Assembly (NCBI GenBank): GCA_963995505.1
Contig: OZ023197.1
Location: forward strand, 8,111,827 to 8,175,826
Length of the DNA: 64,000 nucleotides
Source: Hypericum androsaemum
Taxonomy: Eukaryota > Streptophyta > Magnoliopsida > Malpighiales > Hypericaceae
Direction: 5' to 3'
In this document: positions 42,735 through 53,825 of the stretch, one piece after another
Layout: each line of letters starts with the position of its first letter
Numbering within the stretch: the first letter of the stretch is position 1
Made by a program: the position numbers and the translations under genes
The notes under the pieces: model-generated
Told to the model about the DNA's origin: nothing
The model's input: the letters and a program-made list of their open reading frames with translations, nothing else
The model's database searches: none

Positions 42735-43460
42735 GGCGCCAACTAAAGGTTGCGCCAACTAAATGCGGCACCAACCGAGGATAGGCAAACTCGGCGCCAA
42801 CTGAGCAAAGGAGAGTGCGGCGCCAACTGAGCAGAGGTGAGTGTGGCGCCAACTGAGGGAAGGAAAACCGGCGCCAAGTGGGTGAAAGGAAACCCGGCGC
42901 CAAGTGAAGGCGGTTGAAGGGGCTTCGGCTGTCTCTGTTCATCACTTTTTCCGATTCATAGTGAAAGAAAGTCCAATACCAGCGCCAAGTGAACCCGGCG
43001 CCAAGTGGGTGAAAGGAAACCCGACGCCAAGTGAAGGCGGTTAAAGGGGCTTCGGCTGTCTGTGGTAAAGTGGTCATAACTTTGACTCGGACCTCGGATT
43101 AAGGTGATTCTTAAGCCTATGGAAAGATAGTAGATAGGCCTACAACTTTGTAGTTCATCACTTGGGCCAATTCAGAGTGGATGAATGTCTAAAACTGGCG
43201 CCAAGTGTGGGAAGCCAACCTGGCGCCAAGTAGAGGAAGTAAATCTGGCGCCAGGTCATATCTTTTGACTCGAATCTCGGATTAACACGATTCAAGTTGC
43301 TGTGTGAAGGTAAGACATAGAGCTACAACTTTGTAGTTTATGAATTCTTCAAATTCGAGGCAGAAGGATGTCAAAAAGGCACTTGAAGCAGATGCAGTGT
43401 CGGATGAGGCACTAAATGAGGCGCCAATTGAAGGCACCTAAATCCGGCGCCAATTGAAAG
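42735..43460. repeat. Array of GGCGCCAA motifs in the 5' LTR of D
   Basis: About thirteen GGCGCCAA or near-identical motifs occur (for example near 42735, 42793, 42820, 42845, 42871, 42897, 42980, 42997, 43199, 43215, 43420, 43446). They have irregular spacing, often 17-27 bp, in contexts CGGCGCCAACTG and CGGCGCCAAGTG. The 3' LTR repeats the pattern at 47599-48325. Confidence 0.85.
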
Positions 43461-43913
43461 TACCGAATAGGGGCACCGATTGCCATTAGCTCAAGTAGAA
43501 AGCTAGTGTCCTCTCACTTCAGGTGAGACCAATCTCTTCAGGCTAAATGTAGCGCCCGGTGTACATGAGATAAGGTAGAAGAGACCGGGCTAGCATGGAC
43601 TCTACATAGGTGGACAGAGATACGAAGAGACCAAGTTTAAGGCAGACTCTTGAAGGGATTGGAGGAGCTCTGGGATACTCGATACACCCTGAGTTCTTAA
43701 GAGACAAGGATAAACCCCGGCATGACAAATCCGAATTAGGCAGGGATAAGCGGTGGAAGTCCGTTTTCAGACGAAGATAAGCATTGAAAGAGATAGGCTT
43801 CGGGCCTTCGAGATCAGTCAGGATAAGGGTAAAGCCTGGCTGAAGATAAGCGACGAGGACTCCGAGTCCGACTACAACACGGTTAGAGCGAAGCTGAGGC
43901 GATCTTCATTTTC

Positions 43914-43920
43914 TATATAA
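43914..43920 (+). promoter_or_regulatory. TATA box of element D LTR
   Basis: TTCTATATAAGCAAGGCAAG is kept in both LTRs (5' copy here; 3' copy at 48780-48786). Confidence 0.5.
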
Positions 43921-44126
43921 GCAAGGCAAGGGACGAACAGAAGGATCATCCAAAAATCAAATCACAAAATCTCTATCAAGCTTCGGCTTCTTTATCTTAG
44001 TTTAGTAGTAGTCTCGGCTTCGGCCAACCTTGTTAGTCGTAGCGTTAGATCGACCTTGGGATGAGCACTCCGGGCCGTCACGAGATCGTTCTTAGCGTTC
44101 TCACTTTTTTATCCCAACATTATTTT

Positions 44127-44143
44127 TGGCACGCTCGGTGGGA
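44127..44143 (+). other. Primer-binding-site-like sequence of D
   Basis: TGGCACGCTCGGTGGGA lies 8 bases after the LTR end. Similar TGGCACGCCCGGTGGGA sequences follow the LTRs of Tat-type elements, as recalled; the matching tRNA was not determined. Confidence 0.6.
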
Positions 44144-44147
44144 CCTA

Positions 44148-45002
44148 GGAGGACGTCTGAGAAGGCGGTTTGACCCTACTCCAACCAAGATAAACAAGAG
44201 CAAGGAGATTGCACCACCCTCTTCTCAACAACTTGTTGGGAAGAATACTATCAAAACGGCTCCTCCCAAGGAACCGACTCCTCCTACTACTCAACCTAGT
44301 GCAGAGAGGAACACCACCAACACGGTTCCTTCTAGAGAGCCGGTTGAGATAGTCGTTGCCCCGATGGAGACATATTCTGCCTTCGTCGCTCGGAGGCGCT
44401 GTGAGCGCTATGAAGAGTCTCGTAAGTATCATGAGGAGTCTATAAGGCATTTTGAAGAGTCCCGTAGGAACTCTGAGGAGTATTGGAGGAATTTTGAGGA
44501 ATCTCATAGGCGTCATACGGAGTCCATTACGCACGCTATTGAAGCCGTTAGAGAGGCCATCAATCGAGTTCGAGAAGTTTTGAACCACAAGGACGAGGAA
44601 CCTCAGCAGACATCTCAAGGGCTATCACCCTCCACTGTGCCTACGATGCAGCAACTAAGGGTAGGGTATTTGCCTTACCATGATACCCAAACCCTGGACT
44701 GTATGGGCTTACTTAGCCGACCTCCATCGGTTGGGGCCTCTAATTACCTATTATTGGAAGAGTCTCCTACGAGTGAGGATACCCATATTTCGACCATGAT
44801 GCCTCAAATTGTAAGGTTGGGGCAAGAGGAGCTATATCCAAGCGTTCCTACTCTTACCCTGACCCCTCAGTTTATGATGTTGATGGAGAGGAAGCTTATT
44901 GAGGGCGATGTTAGTCCACAGACTGAGAGTCAACCCCAATTCTTTGATGTTGAGGTCTCAGCCTCACACCAAATCTGGAGGGGGGGGGGCAGCCATCAAT
45001 AG
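44148..45002 (+). pseudogene. Gag-like frame of element D, N-terminal part
   Basis: The open frame extends back into the LTR (to 44061), but the overlap with LTR and primer site makes that start unlikely; ATG at 44364 is one alternative. It is basic and Pro/Thr-rich at first, then has repeated EESR/HEES/FEES segments (44410-44520) that should form a charged helix, then a Gln/Pro-rich tail. A G10 run (44980-44989) marks a frame change into the next segment. No standard capsid motif is evident. Confidence 0.6.
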
Positions 45003-45028
45003 GTCCCCACGTTAGTACTTCTATTGCC

Positions 45029-46621
45029 ATGGTGGGTATACAACAAAGTCAAAAGAAGGAAGGCCTTAAACAATGGAAGGTCAATCCTAAGACCCGGTGG
45101 ACAAGACTCGGGGGGCAAGGAAGACCGCCTGATAACGGCATCCTAAAGGCTCAGATGTCCTCTTATCCGAGGGGAGTCGATGTCCCTAAGCAAGAGGAGA
45201 TTGACTCTAAGACCCGGGGGGCAAAACTTAGGAGGCATGGAAGGCCGCCTGATAAAGGCCTCCTAAGGACTCAGAAGTTCTTTTGTTCAAGGGGAGTTGG
45301 TGATACGTGGAGGTTCCATCATCCCCGAATCAAGGTAGACCTTCAGGACAAGCCCAACCTACGCTGGTACACCTTCAACCAACTTGGAGACAAGGGGGTC
45401 ACCCCTGAGTCATCAACACAAGACATCTTGACCAAGACTCAAAGACGTTGCCTTGAGAAAAAAGTCCAAAAATAGAAGCAAGTAATTAAAGACCTCGAAG
45501 AGAAACTTGTGGAACAAAGGGCCAAGCTAGAAGAACGAAAGATGCTCTTAGCTCGCTCAAAGGTAAAACACCATTCGGCCCCGACTCGAGGCCGACCCAA
45601 AGAGGTTGAATCCTCTAAGGTGAAAAAAGGAAAAGACCTCAAGCACATTAAAGAGGTTCGACCAGAGGCACCCACTGATCAACGTAAGAAGTTGATTTGT
45701 AAATGGATACCTAAGGCAAGAGGAGAGGTCCACCCAAAAGAAGATCGCCCCAAAAAGGACAAGGCTGACCTAGCCAACCGGAAGGAAAAGAAAGCCTCGG
45801 TCGACCTTGACAACAAGTACTTCAAGTTTGGGAACTTCCCAAGCATGGTGGCGATTAACGTTGCCCCATCTAGTTTTGGGTTGAAACCCAATCAAACGAG
45901 CCACCAAGAGAGAGACGTGATAGAGAGTGACACTATTGAGGTTGAGGTAGAAAGGAAGTCTTCACCCGTATCCCTGATGGAAGACTTCAATGATAGTATC
46001 CCTATCGCTCGGCCTACCTGGAGGACAAGTGAGAGCCTGAAGTCTTTGTATACCATGGCTCACGACTTTGCAAAGTGGATAGAGAGGGTCATCATGGATG
46101 ACAGGGCTATTGTAAACATCCTACCTCAGTCGCTCTTGAAAAAGCTAAGCAATGAGAAGGAGAAGTTGACCCCCTTTAAAATGATAATTGCCAGCTTGGC
46201 TGGTAAGGGCACTCGTCCCCTTAGAGTACTCAAGGCTGAAGTTAGTGTGGGCTCTGTTACTCGAGAGATTGTGTTCTTTGTCATAAGCACAAAGACCTCC
46301 TATAATTCTCCATCGGGGAGGGATTGGATCAACTCAAGACGAGTGACCCCATTCTCCCTCCATGTGTTCTTGATTCGGTGGAAGCCAGATGGAAGGGTAG
46401 AGATAGTGACAACAAATGTCAATCCCTTCCTATCGACTACTAACTGTGTAGAGGCAGCCTTCTACGACTATTTTATAGAGCCAAAAAGGGTGGCCCGGGG
46501 AAGCATAGATGACTGGTTTGCCCGCTATGCAAGCTCAGTCGAGCAGGATACTCCTTCTATCCATCGATTGGTCAGTGCCACACCCGAAGGGCAGGCACTT
46601 TTCCTTACCTTTGAGGAGTAA
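45029..46621 (+). pseudogene. Gag tail and protease-like region of element D
   Basis: One frame with a single TAG at 45473-45475. The first part has two similar segments of about 48 residues (RGxQGRPPDNG and RRHGRPPDKG contexts). After a Lys-rich linker comes a retropepsin-like block: IMDDRAIVNILPQSLLKKL, where the catalytic Asp-Ser/Thr-Gly is Asp-Arg-Ala, and then GRDWINSRRVTPFSLHVFL, matching the GRDWI segment that follows protease in Tat/Ogre elements. The frame ends at 46621, where pol would continue in autonomous relatives. The altered active site suggests no protease activity. Confidence 0.72.
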
Positions 46622-46960
46622 GGCCATATGAGAGGTGACAAGGTGGTTGGTGGTCTACACCTTGTCATTCTACGAGTCGGCCGGGTATGTCTTTCATGAC
46701 AACGGCCTAGACCCCCTAGAGCTGCTCAAAATCAATAATCTTCACCTTGCTCCAAGTAAACTAGGTGACGCCAAAGTTGAAGTAAGGACCTTGTGAATGA
46801 GGTACTGCTATGCTCATACAAGGTCTCTATTGAATATTGACCCACGGTTAGCCAGATTTTGGCTTTACCCACTACATATTAGATGATATTGGGGGTTGTC
46901 GACTCTTGCCTGAACTCAAACAAGAATACATGCCTTCAATTCTCCTTGACCATTCGAATC
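46622..46960 (+). other. Short 3' untranslated region of element D
   Basis: About 340 bp between the protease-like frame and the polypurine tract, with no coding region seen. Confidence 0.6.
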
Positions 46961-46961
46961 A

Positions 46962-46979
46962 AAGGCATGTGGGGGCCAT
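46962..46979 (+). other. Polypurine tract of element D
   Basis: AAGGCATGTGGGGGCCAT abuts the 3' LTR. GGCATGTGGGGGCCAT is typical of Tat-type elements, from memory. Confidence 0.75.
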
Positions 46980-48985
46980 TGTTGGAGTGCAAAAATAACT
47001 TGTTGGGAGCTCGGGGTCAACTAAGGCAATCATCGAGATACCTGTACTTGGATTTCAACTTGCTTTGGCTGGGTATGCTTAAGCCAGCCTGGCTACCCTC
47101 ATTCTCAATTCAGCTTGGGTACTATCACCCTCATTCTTGGCTTAGTTTACCCTTAACTTCAAGTCAGATTGGGTATCCTCAGCCTCAAGCGAGCTTGGGT
47201 GTCCTCAGCCTCAAGTCAGTTTGGACATCCTCAGCCTCAAGTTAGGTTGAGTTCCCTTAAGGCAAGCAGGTCTCCCTTAGGTCAGGTCGAGCAATTGGAG
47301 GGAATGAGATGGCCCTCTTAACACATGTCAAGTTGGACTTCCTCAGTCTCTTTGAGGAGTACCCATACTTGGTAGATCGACCATAACGCTCAAGCCAGAC
47401 CTCAAAATTGTTGACGGGCAAAATAATTTACAAAGTTGGGGCTTCGAGTATGGGAGTTAGGTGCGTGATTGACTTCACAAGTTCGAGAAGGTGAAGCCGA
47501 ATGGAGCGTTTATTCTCCTAGAGCGAGTGAGGTACCAACTCAATAGAGGTGAGCCCGACACTAGCTAAAATCGGCACCAACCGAGTGGAAGGCCAACCCG
47601 GCGCCAACTAAAGGTGGCACCAACTAAATACGGCACCAACCGAGGATAGGCGAACTCGGCGCCAACTGAGCAAAGGAGAGTGCGGTGCCAACTGAGCAGA
47701 GGTGAGTGTGGCGCCAACTGAGGGAAGGAAAACCGGCGCCAAGTGGGTGAAAGGAAACCCGGTGCCAAGTGAAGGCAGTTGAAGGGGCTTCGACTGTCTC
47801 TGTTCATCACTTTTGCCGATTCATAGTGAAAGGAAGTCCAATACCAGCGCCAAGTGAACCCGGCGCCAAGTGGGTGAAAGGAAACCCGGCGCCACGTGAA
47901 GGCGGTTAAAGGGGCTTCGGCTGTCTGTGGTAAAGTGGTCATCACTTTTGACTCGGACCTCGGATTAAGGTGATTCTTGAGCCTATGGAAAGATAGTAGA
48001 TAGGCCTACAACTTTGTGGTTCATCACTTGGGCCAATTCAGAGTGGATAGATGTCTAAAACCGGCGCCAAGTGTGGGAAGCCAACCTGGGGCTAAGTAGA
48101 GGAAGTAAATCCGGCGCCAGGTCATATCTTTTGACTCGAATCTCGGATTAATGCGATTCAAGTTGCTGTGTGAAGGTAAGACATAGAGCTACAACTTTGT
48201 AGTTTATGAATGCTTCAAATTCGAGGCAGAAGGATGTCAAAAAGGCACTTGAAGGAGATGCAGTGTCGGATGAGGCACTAAATGAGGCGCTAATTGAAGG
48301 CACCTAAATCCGGCGCCAATTGAAAGTACCGAATAGGGGCACCAATTGCCATTAGCTCAAGTAGAAAGCTAGTTTCCTCTCACTTCAGGTGAGACCAATC
48401 TCTTAAGGCTAAATGTAGCGCCCGGTGTACATGAGATAAGGTGAAAGAGACCGGGCTAGCACGGACTCTACATAGGTGGACAGAGATACGAAGAGACCAA
48501 GTTTAAGGCAGACTCTTGAAGGGATTGGAGGAGCTCTGGGATACTCGATACACCCTGAGTTCTTAAGAGACAGGGATAAACCCCGGCACGACAAATCCGA
48601 ATTAGGCGGGGATAAGCGGTGGAAGTCCATTTTCAGACGAAGATAAGCATTGAAAGAGATAGGCTTTGGGCCTTCGAGTTCAGTCGGGATAAGGGTAAAG
48701 CCTGGCTGAAGATAAGCGACGAGGACTCCGAGTCCGACTACAACACGGTTAGAGCGAAGCTGAGGCGATCTTCATTTTCTATATAAGCAAGGCAAGGGGC
48801 GAACAGAAGGATCATCCAAAAATCAAATCACAAAATCTCTATCAAGCTTCGGCTTCTTTATCTTAGTTTAGTAGTAGTCTCGGCTTCGGCCAACCTTGTT
48901 ACTCGTAGCGTTAGATCGACCTTGGGACGAGCACTCTGGGCCATCACGAGATCGTTCTTAGCGTTCTCACTTTTTTATCCCAACA
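46980..48985 (+). repeat. 3' LTR of element D
   Basis: 2006 bp, the same length as the 5' LTR, with the same motif array (47599-48325) and TATA box (48780-48786). It is followed by the duplication CTAAG. Confidence 0.93.
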
Positions 48986-48990
48986 CTAAG

Positions 48991-49699
48991 TTGAGTCATA
49001 CTTGGTATATTCTGACTAATGATAATTCAACAAAACTTAAAAGGTAAGTATATAGTTCAATTCTAAAAAAACTTGTAGCCCAAAAGTACAATAAATATCT
49101 ATGAGATCTAAGATTCAAACTCTGATATTGTCATTGTGTAAAATTTACCTTTCAAAAAATATATGGTTGAATTTCTAGTAGCTACAATAATAGTATTAAA
49201 ATGTATTTCTTTAAAAATGAAAATTAAAATAGAGAAAGTAAACCATATAGATGACTTGTAAAAAATTGAGAAATTCTAATCGTCTGTGACTATTATAAAA
49301 TATAGTTTAATCACCGTATTTTTTTAATTTTTGTTCAAAAAATAAGTAGTGGCATTGTCCTTCTCACATTTTTCAAATATTTCCTCTCCATTGTAATATA
49401 CCGTATTAGAGATAAGGTTAGGGATGATCTCTCCCTTTCCTCGAAGGTTTTCTTAAGAGAGGGAAATTCGGGGATGTTAAATTTAATTAGAGATCCAAGA
49501 TGTACTAGGTGGAAAAAAAATTGTACTTTTGTTCAAATCATTCAGAGCATTGCGAACCATGTATTTTCTTGTATGATTAGTTTGGATTTGTTCAAATCAT
49601 TCAGAGCAACTCATCTTTGAAGGGATTTTTGTTGCTTCTTCTTATCCTTTGTAAGAATGTTTTAGCCCATGAAGCCAATTCTCAAGTTCTGTGTTGCAG
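48991..49699. other. AT-rich intergenic sequence
   Basis: About 700 bp with no gene recognised. The last 80 bases may be intron sequence of the phosphofructokinase-like fragment that follows. Confidence 0.4.
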
Positions 49700-49790
49700 G
49701 TTGCTGCCAAGAAGCTCACGCTGATAAATGTGACAGATCTGAGATTGGCCTTAATTATGGCGTCACCCTTATACCTGAAGGTTCAATGAT
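49700..49790 (+). pseudogene. Phosphofructokinase-like exon fragment (PPi-dependent type)
   Basis: After the splice-acceptor-like GTGTTGCAG, the frame reads VAAKKLTLINVTD; after a shift, NYGVTLIPEG. From memory, plant pyrophosphate-fructose-6-phosphate phosphotransferase has EVAASKLTLFD...and then (N)(Y/H)GV(I/V)L(I/L)PEG in the same order, with about ten more residues between. It would be one broken exon. The match is short, so this is a suggestion. Confidence 0.42.
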
Positions 49791-49978
49791 ATTATCCCGG
49801 AGTAAGATTGAGAACTACTGCTTCAATTGTTAATAACAAAACCCTGATCATCTTTCATCAAGAGACAGAATGAAAAAAAAGGAAAATATGAATCAAGAAA
49901 ATTTTAAGCCTTGTGGCCCGACCCTGTTTTTTCATGATGATTTAAATTACCAGTACCAAACTGCTTGATCTTCAGGTC

Positions 49979-50770
49979 CTACTCAAGAAACGCGTGGCGA
50001 AGCAACTTATCAGCACACCACCTCTCCCGAGGATCAACAGCCAAACATCTGCTTAGAAAATCCTTCCCGAACACGCACATGTCCTCGGGGATCTCTGGGG
50101 CCTCCTGCATTTTACCGAGTTTTCAGACCAACTCGTCCCTGTCCAAGATCGCACCATAAGCTGGCCAGCTCGTGACCATCGACGACACAACCCAGCGACC
50201 AAATGTCGAGCTTGGGCCCCAGCTCCCCAAACATCACCGACTCCGGTGACATGTACCACGGGGTGTCCCGGAAGCGACGCTAACACCGATTCTCTCCGCT
50301 TTCTGGCTCCTTGGCTAGCCCAAAATCCGCTAACTTGAGTTGCCTTGCACCCGAATCCATCTTGAACACCAAAATGTTGTCGGGCTTAAGGTCGCAGTGA
50401 ACGTACCCGAACTCGTGGATTTGAGAGAGCCCTCGGAGAAGCATTCTTGTGAATTCTTTAACATGAACATCGGCCAATCTCCTCCTGGGGTATCGGCTCA
50501 TTAGCGTGCGAAGGGAGCCCTCGTGGGCGTACTCGAGGACAAGGTTATAAAGGCGGGTGCCCTTTTCGATGCTCGAGTACCCGCAGTAGCACTGCACAAT
50601 CTCCAGGCAGTCGATGAAGTCAGCGTAGATCTGCTCCTCCTTCTGCACGGAGGAGGACATGTTGATCGGCGACGACTTCACAGCGAAAGAGTCGCCGGAC
50701 GGGCTTAAAGCAAGGTGAACCGTGCCGTATGATCCTTTCCCAGAAATGCCACCTTCCGAAACATATTGAT
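49979..50770 (-). pseudogene. MAPKKK-like protein kinase, disrupted
   Basis: On the minus strand a kinase domain is nearly complete. It has the glycine loop GKGSYGTVHLA, the FAVK lysine, LEYAHEGSLRTL, the catalytic HCDLKPDN, LADFGLAKEPE, then a TAG stop (50280-50282). Next come DTPWYMSPESV, LDIWSLGCVV, a frame shift near 50180, a TGA after DRDELV, and LAVDPRERWCADKLLRHAFL, ending at 49979. The layout and single-exon form match plant MAPKKK17/18-like kinases, as recalled. The residues for catalysis are present, but two stops and one frameshift make it a pseudogene. The N-terminus before the glycine loop is unclear. Other remnants of the family lie at 41525-41805 and 62290-62535. Confidence 0.9.
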
Positions 50771-50837
50771 CACTAGAACCCCAAGTCCCAAGAACGATGT
50801 AAATCTTTATCGGAGAATGATATGTAGAAATATGTGG

Positions 50838-50893
50838 CCGTGCGTATATGTATATCTATATATGTATATGTATATATGTGTATATGTATATAT
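50838..50893. repeat. (TATG/TATA)n microsatellite
   Basis: Mixed TATATG, TATGTA and TGTATA units form a low-complexity tract upstream of the kinase pseudogene. Confidence 0.85.
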
Positions 50894-52316
50894 GAAGATT
50901 TACTAAAAGATAGAATTATCTAGGTTCAAAGTTGCCTAATGATACTTGTTTCTTCCGACTCAAGCAACCTTTCTGAAGGTTTACATAAACTTAATTTTTT
51001 ATTGAATATTGATGAATAATTTATAAAATATCTTGAATTTATTAAGATTTTTATTAAAACTTTAGGTGTGATTTATCATAAAATATAACGTAAGAACTAT
51101 GAGAACTTGTATACTCCGAGCGTAAATGTAATGACCCGAGTGTCAAATAAATCTAGGGTCGCTAATAAAATATGGTTCCAAATTTCTAAGGTCCTTATAA
51201 ATCCTATTCATATCATACTCATCCTAATTTCTAGGTATAGAAACTGAACTTGCTTATCACAATTTTGGATTAATCTATTTAGTAGATGTTCACTTGATAT
51301 TAAAGTGAAATCTTCCTTAAAAATTCCAAAGATGAAAAGGTTTCATTGCCGATGCCGGAATCGGGAATATTTCTAAAGCTGAGTCCAATAACCTAATAAG
51401 GTGATCTGTTAATTGAAAAATATTATATCAACAAATAGTTTTGATATTTTAAGCTTAAACCACTTTTAATGCTCAAGGGTGCATTGATATAACATTAAAA
51501 TTTTATATTTAATCCAAAAAAATTAATATATCATATTATTATTAAATGAAATTTATTTTGCTTACTTGGAGGATGTATTATGATCCATTGTTTCCAAAAA
51601 TATTGAGATAAGGAAATTAGTTTTCGTCTTATCTCTTTATTATCCTCATAGAAGGTGTAGCATCAACTATATTACAGTTTAACAGCCATGAAACTTAGGT
51701 TACGGGCTATAAATCAAAAAAATTCACATATCATAACAACTTATTAAGTAGCCAATATCAAAATTTAAATCTCGAAATATTAATAACTGCAAAATGTTTA
51801 TACTTCAATTGAAATAAATACACAAAAAATATCACATAAACGAAAATACAAATTTTCAGAAAATTGTAAACAGAATTTGTTGAAAACATTAATTCTATAT
51901 TTAGAGATATTTGAACAAAAGTTATGTTCAAAAATTTTTTTTAAATTCTTCACCAGTCTTCCCTCTATCTCATCTTGCTCGACGCTCCTTCTCTGACTAT
52001 CCTTACTTTTGTTGCGGGACGCCAAACAAAGAGCATGAACAAAACTTTTGGTATTAAATACGTAGATCAATTTGTGAGAGATCATTCCAAATTTTTAAGA
52101 ATTTTTATTTTTTAAAATGCATTATATTAACACTTAGTAAGAAAATATAAGTAAACTTTCAAGTATGATAATTCAAATTTTTAGTCCTCAAAAAATAATT
52201 CAAATTTAAATTATTTGTGAAATTGTTTTCAACTGCTATGTAATTCACGAGTTCTATATAGCTCCCGATTCCACTCGTCCATATCTAAAACAGTATTAAC
52301 GTTTTTCGATTTACCT
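50894..52316. other. AT-rich intergenic sequence
   Basis: About 1.4 kb with only short random-looking frames. TGTAATGACCCGAGTGTC at 51127-51144 resembles the start of many plant Gypsy LTRs (TGTAACGACCCG), but I could not find a matching end or target duplication. Confidence 0.4.
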
Positions 52317-52879
52317 TTTGATTTTGGGATATATACCATTTGAATCTTGTAATTTACACGAATTTTGTGATATGATCCTGAGGTTTAGAAATAATTTTTT
52401 TCGTAGTTGTGGTTTCATATTTTTTGCGTTAGAAGTTCGGGAAGGCTCATTAACCAAAAATCAACTCCGAACTTAAAAATGACGCCATTTTTTGACTGAC
52501 TTGGCTCGCTACATCATACATGTTTTAACTGTTGGCAAGCTGAGTTGGCCCGGATTAATTTCTAAAACGACCCTTTGCCTTCTCCCTTCGCTCTCAGCCC
52601 CCTCATCTTCTTCCTCTCCTCTACCTTCGTCTTCTTCCTCCTTTCCTCCCACCTCCAAGCAAGTAGCCAACACAAATAAATCAAATAACCACCCAGAACC
52701 ACCATCAATTTGTAAAACGCAAACCAGAAATAAATTTCAAACAGAAACACGAACAACTTATATGCAAAACCAAGTATAAATATCACATCCTTTACACAAC
52801 CATTGAGCTCACACAAAAAGATTCCAACCTCCAAAACCCTCCCACAGTGAGCGTCCCTCCCTGCTGAACGACCCTGCCC

Positions 52880-53350
52880 ATGACACCCTTGACACAGGAG
52901 GCCATCCTTATGGCCCTGAATCAAGACCGAGAAAATGACGCCGGTGAAAAAACCCATCCCCGACCACGACGACGATGACCCACCTCAACCCTCGTCAACC
53001 GCTAAGACGCAGAGACCGCGTGGACGATGCTCTTGGTCCCACATGAGAGCAAATCGAGCCGGATCTCGATGAAGTTGACCATGGAGAGCATGAGGAACAC
53101 ACACCCCGTAACAGAACCGACGGCGGAGCCCACCATCCGAAAGCGGAGGACCTTGAGGATGTGCTGCCACGGCACCGTTAACGACAGCACCACGAACACG
53201 GCGATCGTGAAGAGCGAGTTCATGTTGACCAGGCCGTCCAGGGTAGTGACGTGGACACTGGTGGTGGACCCCATCGAGGAGGACGTTATTCATGTTGAAG
53301 CATCGTAGTCGTAGTCCTTTGGGGACCTGGACCCAGATGAGGAGAGGCAC
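52880..53350 (-). pseudogene. Captured plant membrane-protein gene fragment
   Basis: In the frame 53274-53002, LDGLVNMNSLFTIAVFVVLS gives one hydrophobic segment. Then, after what looks like an exon junction, ILKVLRFRMVGSAVGS and CVFLMLSMVNFIEIRLDLL give another. A further minus-strand segment, GFFTGVIFSVLIQGH, lies near 52957. The composition (two to three membrane spans with conserved-looking loops) indicates a host multi-pass membrane protein that I cannot name. It lies between MULE inverted ends and lacks a complete frame. Confidence 0.6.
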
Positions 53351-53825
53351 CCGCCACCAAGAGGGAGCCGAGTATAGTTTACACAGAAACTCTAGCAGAG
53401 CAAATTGGGGTTTTTGTTTTGGATAAATTGCCCTCTAGTCCCTGGTCTATAGTAAAATTACTTCTAGGGTCCCTACTTTTTTAAAAATTATTTAGCCGTT
53501 CCTGCTCTTTGAAAAATTATTGGTCTCAGGTCCCTGGCTGACGTCATCAAATTTTTTTCCCGATTTTTTTCATAAAAAAGACCAAAATACCCTTTAACAA
53601 AAAAATCATCATCTCCAACATTTGAACATAAAGAACACTAGAACACTAAGCATAAATCAATATAAAATAAAATCTAATACGAACAAGAACACTAAGCATG
53701 AAGGATCCAACTTCACTTAATTAATTTAACACTCTCGTTCCCCCACCCACCCGTGACCCATCCATGTTCATCGTCTTCAAACTATTAACAAAAAATTCAG
53801 AGAGGCATGTACGACAACTGACGAA

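Larger units (their letters stand above)
42114..44119 (+). repeat. 5' LTR of element D
   Basis: 2006 bp, TGTTGGAGTG to ATCCCAACA. It contains short repeats of (A/T)CTTC/CCTCAGCCTCAAG (42255-42375), an array of GGCGCCAA motifs (42735-43460) and a TATATAA box at 43914-43920. Confidence 0.93.
42114..48985 (+). mobile_element. LTR retrotransposon D, Tat/Ogre-like, lacking reverse transcriptase and integrase
   Basis: The 6872-bp element is flanked by an exact 5-bp duplication, CTAAG (42109-42113 and 48986-48990). The LTRs are equal in length (2006 bp) and have TGTTGG...CCAACA termini. The 2.86-kb interior has a primer-site-like sequence, a gag-like frame and a protease-like frame, then a polypurine tract. 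There is no reverse transcriptase, RNase H or integrase. LTRs differ at scattered positions (a few per cent by eye), so the insertion is not very recent. Confidence 0.95.

Noticed and set aside
42700..43077. 125-codon minus-strand frame with repeated WRRVSFHPLGAGF-like units, present again at 47565-47945
   Set aside because: It is the translation of the GGCGCCAA array in both LTRs of element D. The repeat in DNA explains the repeated peptide, and the frame lies in the LTR.
44061..44147. ATG at 44061 as the start of D gag
   Set aside because: It lies inside the 5' LTR and the frame crosses the primer site, so the first 28 codons are unlikely to be translated gag.
51127..52090. Possible Gypsy solo LTR starting TGTAATGACCCG
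   Set aside because: No matching LTR end, inverted terminus or 5-bp duplication could be found.
53027..53308. 93-codon plus-strand frame
   Set aside because: Antisense of the captured membrane-protein fragment, which has the better composition on the minus strand.
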